64,000 bases of DNA from Taeniopygia guttata (taxonomy: Eukaryota; Chordata; Aves; Passeriformes; Estrildidae), in NCBI RefSeq assembly GCF_048771995.1, contig NC_133024.1, positions 115,837,001 through 115,901,000 on the forward strand, in the 5' to 3' direction. Below, one piece after another: positions 57,201-64,000 of this stretch. How positions within the stretch are numbered: the first letter of the stretch is position 1; the number at the start of each line of letters is the position of its first letter. The notes beneath the pieces were generated by a model. That model saw only the letters and a program-made list of their open reading frames with translations. It made no database searches and was not told the DNA's origin. The translations under genes were made by a program, and so were the position numbers.

Positions 57201-59885
57201 TTGGCAGACCAAGAGGTGACAGCTGGAACTTACCAGACAGGCAGACGGCATCCTTCTGCAGCCAACAAGGATTTGCATCCCCAGAATGCATGCAAGATAA
57301 GTCGAGGGTTACGACCCACAGAGGGGACGGAAGCGGGGTGGTGGGTTGGGACTTTCTAGAAGGGGTTTTTGTGTCTGTTTTAGAGATGGGGATGTCCAAG
57401 AAGTGTCTCCTATAGTCCACCTAAAGGGAAAGTGTTTCTTTTGATCTCAGTGCTGAGGTGCACAGGGCAGAGCAGTTCCGGTGTGTGTCCTGTCACTTGT
57501 GTCTGGTGCACTCTTGGTTGTTTGGGTCTCTTGGTCTTTGCAGACCTTCTTCTTGTGCAAACCTCTCTCTCCCTCTCCTGTCCTGTCGTTTGTCACGTCC
57601 TGTCCTGCATCACGGGTGCCTGCACGTATTTCTCCCGGAGCTGCTCTGCCCTGCTGCATAGCCTGTAATAGCCCAATTCCTGGGGACTTGAAATTTGTAA
57701 TGCAGGGTGTAGTTGCGCTCTAGACTGTTTTAGGAGCTTGACATAACATGTTTGGTGCTGTTAAGTTGTCCTGCAGCCATGTGACACTAGTCCTAACTTC
57801 CTTTCAGATGCAGACAGTTCAAATCAGTGGCAGAGGGCCCCAACCCTGGGGCGGTTGTTGCCATGAGCAGGTCATTGTTTGTATTTGCAGGCAGAGCTGA
57901 AATGGTGACTGTGTTACAGCAGTGTTCTTTGCCTTTATTTTTAGGAGGTCCAGGCAGATAGCAGCAGTCAAGGCCAAGTGTCCAAGGTGAGCAGTGGACA
58001 GAAGCAGTTGGTTTTACTCGGCTTTCAGTTTTGGTGCGCCTGTAAGCATCCATCCTCATTTTTGTGCTTTAGGGAATTGGCTCGGAGTACGTATACCTCT
58101 GTCACCAACTGGCTGATGGACCAGGTTTCATGCACTTGTGATCTCGCTGGAAGTATTACAGGACCCTGTGACGGAGCCTTCCGATTTTGCATTTCAAGGT
58201 CTCATCTGGGTAGTCCGGAGGAATGGCCGAGGAATTGCAGTGAGTCGGGGAGGTAGGGAGGGGGAGTGAGAGTCCACTTGAGTTTCAGCAATGCCATGTC
58301 GCCTTGTCTCCATTTAACCTAGGTGTACCCTGCAATGATGGCATCAGAATCCAAGCAGACCTGAAGCGTGCAGGTCAAGAACCAGGGCATTCTGAGGAGA
58401 ATGGTGAGTAGCAGAGCTATCATGTTTTGTCCGATGTGCTGTTAAGACTGTGCACTTATGTTTGGTTTTCTTCCTGTTGGCAGACCAAGAGGTGACAGCT
58501 GGAACTTACCAGACCGGCAGACGGCATCCTTCTGCAGCCAACAGGGATTTGCATCCCCATAATGCATGCAAGATAAGTCGAGGGTTACGACCCACAGAGG
58601 GGATGGAAGCGGGGTGGTGGGTTGGGACTTTCTAGAAGGGGTTTTTGTGTCTGTTTTAGAGATGGGGATGTCCAAGAAGCATCTCCTATAGTCCACCTAA
58701 AGGGAAAGTGTTTCTTTTGATCTCAGTGCTGAGGTGCACAGGGCAGAGCAGTTCCGGTGTGTGTCCTGTCACTTGTGTCTGGTGCACTCTTGGTTGTTTG
58801 GGTCTCTTGGTCTTTGCAGACCTTCTTCTTGTGCAAACCTCTCTCTCCCTCTCCTGTCCTGTCGTTTGTCACGTCCTGTCCTGCATCACGGGTGCCTGCA
58901 CATATTTCTCCCAGAGCTGCTCTGCCCTGCTTCACAGCCTGCTGTAATTGCACCAGTCCTAGAGATTTGCAGTTTTGCGTGGGGCATGTAGTTGCATTCA
59001 AGATAGTATTCCTTAATTTACACTAGATGTTTTGACTTGTTAAGTTATTAACAGGTTATTAACAAACAGCTGTTTGAATATTCTCCCAACTCTCTTTCAG
59101 ATGCAGATGGATTAACTCTGTGGCAGTGTGCCCTGCTGTGGTCAGGGGGTTTCCTGAGAAGGTCAGTCATTGTTTGTGTTGGTAGGGGAAGCCTACCTGG
59201 TGACTGTGTTACAGCGCTTGTCTTTGTCTTTAATTTTAGGAATTCCAGGCAGCTAGGAGCAGTCAAGGCCCAGTGTGCCAGGTGAGCAGTGAACAGAAGC
59301 TGTTGTTCTGGCTCTTGTCTCAATTTCTGCTGCAATTCTAAGCATCCACTCTTGGTTACTTTGTTTTATTGTAGGCACTCATCTTGCAAGATGCCTCTGG
59401 TCCAGATATCCGAGGCCAGGTGGGTGCAATTGTCAGGTCCGCGTGGGTGTACTTTTTGGTTCAGGGGCATGGTGTTTTCACAGTATCTCAGTGTGGGTTT
59501 TTTTGCTTTGTTTTTTTGCAGGTGCTGTCACTGCCCTAGGTGTGTGAAGGAACAGAGGCGAGCGGGTGAGTTGGCATTTAGGCACGGTGACTCATAGGTG
59601 TCCATTACGCAGCAGCATGTTAAGCGTGTACTTTTTCATTTTGCAGGTATCCTCCAGGCAGCCTGCGGAGTCAAGATTTCAGGTGAGCCGGAGCAGCGGT
59701 GTGTAAGAGTTCCGGGGATTCCTCTTTTGGTGGGCACTAGTTCAATTTTCTGTTTTATCTTAGGTACTGTGAAGAGGCACGTAGCTGAAGTTTGGAAATG
59801 GCAGCACCAAAGCGGACGTAGAGACCGTGTCGCCGCCCGCATCCGACTGACATTGGATTCCATCCGGTCGTCTCGCAAAAGCTAA
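54108..59885 (+). CDS. Novel micro-exon gene with a phase-closed six-exon cassette
   Basis: I do not recognise this protein. The spliced model has the ATG exon 54108-54228 (ATG at 54204, A at -3). E: 54645-54804, 55931-56060, 57208-57337, 58484-58613. F: 54882-54946, 56139-56203, 57416-57480, 58692-58756. A: 55254-55299, 56531-56576, 57808-57853, 59101-59161. B: 55391-55432, 56668-56709, 57945-57986, 59240-59281. C: 55520-55686, 56797-56963, 58073-58239. D: 55770-55850, 57047-57127, 58323-58403. 3' exons: 59375-59419, 59522-59565, 59647-59682, 59764-59885 (TAA). The sum is 2193 nt, 731 codons including the stop, with none internal. The body is a repeat of about 177 residues, Ser/Gly/Cys-rich. 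The C-terminus is Arg/Lys-rich, after a C-C-H-C-P-R-C cluster. No signal peptide or membrane segment is seen. Weak point: the first three A exons need a poor GTTGTT donor, because their usual donor (63 nt) gives a TGA. Confidence 0.6.
54645..55850 (+). CDS. Locus 2 cassette 1 (E1-F1-A1-B1-C1-D1)
   Basis: E1 is 160 nt, with a 5' part unlike the other E exons, and serves as the entry exon. F1 is 65 nt, A1 46 nt (63 nt at the usual border), B1 42, C1 167 and D1 81. Introns are 77, 307, 74-91, 87 and 83 nt. E, F, B, C and D are open in one joined frame. The E1 donor is AGAG followed by GTACCA. Confidence 0.6.
55931..57127 (+). CDS. Locus 2 cassette 2 (E2-F2-A2-B2-C2-D2)
   Basis: Repeats cassette 1 at a period of 1277 bp (D end 55850 to 57127). 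E2 is 130 nt with donor GGG then GTGGTG. F2, B2, C2 and D2 are unchanged in length. In A2 a donor GTGGTT at 56574 is also in phase (43 nt). All exons are open in the common frame. Confidence 0.6.
57208..58403 (+). CDS. Locus 2 cassette 3 (E3-F3-A3-B3-C3-D3)
   Basis: This is a further repeat at 1276 bp (D end 57127 to 58403), with all exon lengths kept. Substitutions relative to cassettes 1 and 2 leave every exon open, in contrast to the array units of locus 1, where stops are common. Confidence 0.6.
58484..59885 (+). CDS. Locus 2 last half-cassette and four unique 3' exons
   Basis: E4 and F4 are standard. A4 (59101-59161) is diverged, 61 nt, three less than the ancestral 64, and ends at a proper GTCAGT donor in phase 2. 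B4 (59240-59281) also differs. Four exons not found in the cassettes follow: 45, 44, 36 and 122 nt, with introns of 93, 102, 81 and 81 nt. All have AG and GTGAG or GTGGG borders, and their phases 2, 2, 1, 1 agree. The last exon is basic and ends at TAA 59883-59885. This is the best-supported part of the gene. Confidence 0.65.
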
Positions 59886-59921
59886 GTGCTGGGGCCAGTA
59901 GGTGGGAGAAGGGGCAAAACT

Positions 59922-60472
59922 TTTATTATCACAGGAGACAATTTGGTGTTAGCTTAGAGGAGAGGCCCATAGCGGGACGGGTCCCTCAGAAGCAAAGGGA
60001 GAGGGTTTTTCCTCAGCCTCACCAGGGTCTTTGCCAGGCAGGGCAGTTCCGATCGGTCTCCGCGTTCTCGCGAGGCTCGCGTCGGCAGCCTTCTTCGACT
60101 CTCGACGTCATCGTGGATCTTTTCACTCGCGGAGCCCGCCTTCACGTCCGGAACTGGCGCCACGGTCACCCCATAGTCATCGCTTCCTTCTCTAGGCCTA
60201 CTGATCTTCTTAGGCTTCCTCTTAAGTGCTTTGGCACTAACATCTTGAGAGGAGTTACATTTCATCATCATGTGCTAGTGCTGTAGGGCTTTCTTTCCTT
60301 TGGCATCATCAGCCCATGGCTCATCTCGGGCTAGGAATCTCGGGTCCATAAGGTGAAACTGCCAGGCAGTTTGCACTTCTGTCTGTTTCTTGTCGTCCGC
60401 GTCATAGGTCTTTGCCGCATTGCCGCGCTTTAGCGGCCTCATTCTGCGCCGTATCGGCCATAGTTTTCTCAC
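59922..60472 (-). pseudogene. Convergent minus-strand frame with one UAG, pseudogene-like
   Basis: On the minus strand a frame runs from about 60472 to a stop at 59954 with a single in-frame TAG (60277-60275) separating two halves of 65 and 105 codons. The only ATG with a good context (ACTATGG, near 60463) is in another frame and reaches a TGA after 19 codons, as though a frameshift separates it from the long frame. AATAAA lies at 59927-59922, about 30 nt after the final stop. The encoded sequence is charged and rich in Lys, Arg and Asp, and I do not recognise it. An intronless decayed retrocopy is the simplest reading. A spliced gene is possible, since AAG-GTACGTGAG upstream resembles a donor. 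It faces the last exon of the locus 2 gene at 37 nt distance. Confidence 0.4.
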
Positions 60473-60479
60473 GTACCTT

Positions 60480-60729
60480 CCCGGATATCACTTATTCCGG
60501 CATCTTTACATATTTACTTTCTGGGACGAGAAGATATACACAAGATGTTCTCATCCATCGTCCTTGTCACATTTGGTAGCCATTCTCTGGGACTTCTATA
60601 TGGAATGTATTAGATCCTCATCATGTGACCACAGTAGTTCTGTAGCTTCTGCTTTTTCAAAGGATATAGGGCTCAAAAATTAATATTCTTGAGATTTATG
60701 TCAAGTCCTCAGTTATATCGTATCTCTGT
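60480..60729. other. Unassigned spacer
   Basis: Non-repetitive sequence between the minus-strand frame and the minisatellite. I see no gene or motif here. Confidence 0.4.
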
Positions 60730-61278
60730 CGGCTTATATTGTATGTGCTTATGTTGCGCCTGCCTATGTCGGCTTATATTGTATGTGCTTATGTTGCGCC
60801 TGCCTATGTCGGCTTGTATTGTATGTGCTTATGTTGCGCCTGCCTATGTCGGCTTATATTGTATGTGATTATGTTGCGCCTGCCTATGTCGGCTTGTATT
60901 GTATGTGCTTATGTTGCGCCTGCCTATGTCATCTTGTATTGTATGTGATTATGTTGCGCCTGCCTATGTCATCTTGTATTGTATGTGCTTATGTTGCGCC
61001 TGCCTATGTCGGCTTATATTGTATGTGCTTATGTTGCGCCTGCCTATGTTGGCTTATATTGTATGTGCTTATGTTGCGCCTGCCTATGTCATCTTATATT
61101 GTATGTGATTATGTTGCGCCTGCCTATGTCATCTTGTATTGTATGTGCTTATGTTGCGCCTGCCTATGTCGGCTTATATTGTATGTGATTATGTTGCGCC
61201 TGCCTATGTCGGCTTATATTGTATGTGCTTATGTTGCGCCTGCCTATGTCGGCTTATATTGTATGTGCTTATGTTGTA
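60730..61278 (+). repeat. 40-bp minisatellite, about 13.5 copies
   Basis: The unit combines ttatattgtatgtgctt and atgttgcgcctgcctatgtc with exact 40-bp spacing. Variants are limited to gctt/gatt, cggc/catc and ttat/ttgt, and they alternate along the array. Because 40 is 3n+1 and the unit has few stops, all three forward frames stay open, producing repeats of Tyr, Val, Cys and Leu that are not a protein. A degenerate short version lies at 44010-44225. Confidence 0.95.
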
Positions 61279-61536
61279 TGTACCTCTATTGGCTTATGTT
61301 GTGAGTACTCATATTGTATGTACCTACATTGGCTTATGTTGTGCGCGCCTCTGTTGTGCAATTACGATCGGAGCTGCCCTGCTTGGGCACACAGTCAGGC
61401 TTAGGTAGAGTAGTTGTAAAACTTTGCAGTTCATCTGTCTTCTGTGGGGTTTCGGGTACAACACTGATGGGCCCAGAGTGGGTATAGCTCCTGGCTGTCA
61501 GATAGTCAGTCATTGACCGCCTCCATTGTCTTGCAG

Positions 61537-61637
61537 GTTCCTGGGTCCCTACAGAATTTCCTGGAATCTACCAATTGACATCGAGGAGCCGCGGTCATAA
61601 GATGCGTCGAAGCATATCTTTCGGTCTAGTGTTTCAC
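61537..61637 (+). CDS. Exon-like block with GT-AG borders upstream of the terminal units
   Basis: TCTTGCAG precedes it and GTAAGT follows. The 101-nt block is open in the frame entering at phase 1 and leaving at phase 0, and that frame continues open into the next exon-like start at 61775. It is conserved in locus 1 (44391-44491), where the donor is lost. It could be a further exon of a longer transcript of the locus 2 gene or of a separate gene. I do not recognise the peptide. Confidence 0.4.
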
Positions 61638-61733
61638 GTAAGTGTCAGTAGAAGAGAGTGTGATTGTCTGTGTCTGTCTGTGAGAGTTTGCGTGAGCTTG
61701 CATCTGCAGGCGTGTCTGTGTGTCTGTGTGTGT

Positions 61734-63080
61734 TGAGTGGTTCTAACCTTGTGTGTATGGCCTTTGCCTTTCAGGTTTTTCAACTCATTTTTAAATTTAG
61801 AATAAAAAATCCCCAGCCGGGGGGTTTTTTTTTTTTTCCCCCCGGCTGGGTTTTTTTTTCCTCGGTCCCGGCCGGTCAGCGAAGCGACGTTCATCGCCAA
61901 AGTTAGGGCGCGGACCGTCCCGGGACCGGGGTTTTTGTCAGGCAGGATGATTTTTTTGGGAGTCTCCCGGGAACCACGTTCCCGAGGAGCGTCGCGAGTG
62001 CGTGTTGTAGGCCAGGTCTTAGCCGAGCGGTTGAGATGAGAGCGAGGGTGGGTTTGTGTGTAAGCTGAAGGAGGGCTGTGTGTGTGTGTGTGTGTGTTGA
62101 GTGGTTCTAACCTTGTGTGTATGGCCTTTGCCTTTCAGGTTTTTCAACTCATTTTTAAACTTAGAATAAAAAATCCCCAGCCGGGGGGTTTTTTTTTTTT
62201 TCCCCCCGGCTGGGTTTTTTTTTCCTCGGTCCCGGCCGGTCAGCGAGGCGACGTTCATCGCCAAAGTTAGGGCGCAGACCGTCCCGGGACTGGGGTTTTC
62301 GTCAGGCAGGAGGATTTTTTGGGAGTCTCCCGGGAACCACGTTCCCCAGGAGCGTCGCGAGTGCGTGTTGTCTGCCAGGTCTTAGCTGAGCGGTTGAGAT
62401 GAGAGCGAGGGTGGGTTTGTGTGTAAGCTGAAGGAGGGCTGTGTGTGTGTGTGTTGAGTGGTTCTAACCTTGTGTGTATGGCCTTTGCCTTTCAGGTTTT
62501 TCAACTCATTTTTAAACTTAGAATAAAAAATCCCCAGCCGGGGGGTTTTTTTTTTTCCCCCCGGCTGGGTTTTTTTTTTCCTCAGTCCCGGCCGGTCAGC
62601 GAGGCGACGTTCATCGCCAAAGTTAGGGTGTGGACCGTCCCGGGACCGGGGTTTTTGTCAGGCAGGAGGATTTTTTTGGGAGTCTCCCGGGAACCACGTT
62701 CCCGAGGAGCGTCGCGAGTGTGTGTCGTCTGCCAGGTCTTAGCCGAGCGGTTGAGATGAGAGTGGGGGTGGGTTTGTGTGTAAGCTGAAGGAGGGCTGTG
62801 TGTGTGTTTGTGTGTTGAGTGGTTCTAACCTTGTGTGTATGGCCTTTGCCTTTCAGGTTTTTCAACTCATTTTTAAACTTAGAATAAAAAATCCCCAGCC
62901 GGGGGGTTTTTTTTTTTTCCCCCCGGCTGGGTTTTTTTTTCCTCGGTCCCGGCCAGTCAGCGAGGCGACATTCATCGCCAAAGTTAGGGCGCGGACCGTC
63001 CCGGGACCGGGGTTTTCGTCAGGCAGGAGGATTTTTTGGGAGTCTCCCGGGAACCACGTTCCCGAGGAGGGACGATGACT
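61734..63080 (+). repeat. Four tandem 360-bp terminal-exon-like units
   Basis: Acceptor-like CCTTTCAG precedes starts at 61775, 62139, 62496 and 62857 (364, 357 and 361 bp apart). Each start is followed within 30 nt by AATAAA (61801, 62165, 62522, 62883), then a GC hairpin with a T loop, then a CpG-rich segment and a TG microsatellite. The layout looks like four alternative last exons with their own polyadenylation signals. Expression is not shown. Confidence 0.75.
61812..61850 (+). other. Perfect 13-bp GC hairpin with 13-T loop (first of four)
   Basis: CCCAGCCGGGGGG at 61812-61824 is the reverse complement of 61838-61850, with thymines only between. Equivalent hairpins are at 62176-62214, 62533-62569 and 62894-62931, with loops of 11-13 T. 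Further T runs follow each stem. Confidence 0.9.
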
Positions 63081-63084
63081 CGGG

Positions 63085-63480
63085 TATCACAAAGCAGTTC
63101 CTGTGAGTGTGAAGGTGAGTTTGTGTGTAACCTGAAGGGGGCGTGCAAGTTGCATGAGCGTTGCGAGCCGTTTTCGTTCCGGGTGCGTGTAACAGTAAAA
63201 GCGTAACGGACTTTTCCGCGGCAGAGACACGGTTATATTGCGTCATTATGTATTTGGCTTGTAGTACATTGTATTGTTCTGTGTTTGAAGTTGTTCCTGT
63301 CTTTTGATGTATTCTGCTGTATGTAAATTAGACTTGTACTTGTGTGCTTAGTTATGATGTATTGTTAGTTGTATTTGTGTCTGTACTAACATTTGTATAC
63401 ATTGTTTCCCTGTAATTGAAATTAAAAATTAAATTAATAAAGATGAATCAGCCCTAATAATGATACCCCTTACCCCTCTG
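63085..63480 (+). other. Locus 2 tail, paralogous to 44865-45240
   Basis: The order of short T/G-rich words and the gatgaatcagccctaataat phrase match locus 1. AATAAA lies near 63437. No frame is supported. Confidence 0.5.
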
Positions 63481-63499
63481 CCCCGCCCTCCATTTGTCT

Positions 63500-64000
63500 C
63501 CTGTCTTTATTTGGTGTGGTTGTGTCATATCATTTTCACCCTATTTCTCCCTTTGCCTCTTACTTTCCTCTTCAGTCTATTCTTCACTTTTTACTTCCAC
63601 ATCTAACTGTTTCTCTTTGTCTCTGGCTCTGTTTTCCTTTGTTCCTGTTTCTAACACCATCTCTGCATTTCTCTAATCCTATTTCCCTCTAACCTTGTCT
63701 TTTTCTCCCATTCTTCTATGTGTATTTCCTCCTGTCCATTTATCTGTCTCTTTCAATATAGCTTTCACTGTGTTTTCTTCTTTTTTTTCTTCTTTAAGTT
63801 TGTCAGCCTTTGTCTTTGTAACCCTTGCTATCATTTCCCTTGTTTCTAACTTTCACCCTTCTTCCTGTTTTGTCCAACTTTAACTATTTTGTCTTTTTCA
63901 GTCTCTTTCTATTTTTCTCTCTTGAACCCTATCTTTCATTCTGTCTCTCTATTTCTTTTTTTCCTGTAGGCTTTTACCTCTATGTCTTCTTTGTCATGTC
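63500..64000 (+). repeat. Pyrimidine-rich low-complexity tract
   Basis: C/T-only stretches of tttctctttgtctctg type, matching 45250-45715. It runs to the window end. Confidence 0.8.

Noticed and set aside
60730-61278. CRISPR-like repeat array
   Set aside because: The repeats are directly adjacent without unique spacers and the genome is eukaryotic.
60739-61408. Cys/Tyr/Leu-rich frames up to 173 codons
   Set aside because: They are products of a 40-bp minisatellite. The 3n+1 period makes all three forward frames cycle through the same peptides.

Overview
The window looks like vertebrate nuclear DNA, most likely from a bird or another sauropsid. The evidence is GT-AG micro-introns, AATAAA signals, a CpG island, degenerate TTAGGG-like sequence and a lysine-primed class II endogenous retrovirus (ERV) with an avian-looking gag. 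There are no bacterial-type genes. The species call is inference.

The window is built from repeated versions of one locus. Its signature is a cassette of six short exons that I name E, F, A, B, C and D, with introns of about 75-90 nt except F-A at about 300 nt. Three versions lie in a row: locus 0 (1-1775, 3' part only, decayed), locus 1 (about 2790-45700, hugely expanded) and locus 2 (about 51270-64000, compact). Loci 1 and 2 share a 3 kb 5' block with CCAAT/TATA-like elements and an ATG exon, then cassettes, a 40-bp minisatellite, an exon with GT-AG signals, AATAAA-bearing terminal units and a pyrimidine tract.

In locus 2 (54108-59885) I can read one spliced frame through 27 coding exons: ATG exon, four E-F-A-B groups with three C-D pairs, then four unique 3' exons and a TAA. 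It gives about 730 codons with no stop. The phases E1>2, F2>1, A1>2, B2>2, C2>1, D1>1 close on themselves, so whole cassettes can be added without a frameshift. I do not recognise the protein. The weak point is the donor of exon A in three of its four copies.

In locus 1 the same cassette has become a tandem array of about 24 complete units of 1246-1266 bp (about 7.5-44.0 kb) with 5.03-kb and 3.74-kb higher-order periods. Splice-like signals persist in the units I read, but the frame is broken. A young, pol-less ERV on the minus strand (32333-37879, LTRs matching by eye, 6-bp target duplication) sits in one unit.

Between loci 1 and 2 (45.7-51.2 kb) are LTR-like sequence, a CpG island carrying a 36-37-bp array of alternating CACGTG and GCCGCCAT boxes (47105-47372), an interstitial telomere-like block and subtelomere-like GC-rich and T-rich repeats. 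Downstream of the locus 2 gene are a convergent minus-strand pseudogene-like frame and four tandem AATAAA-plus-hairpin units.
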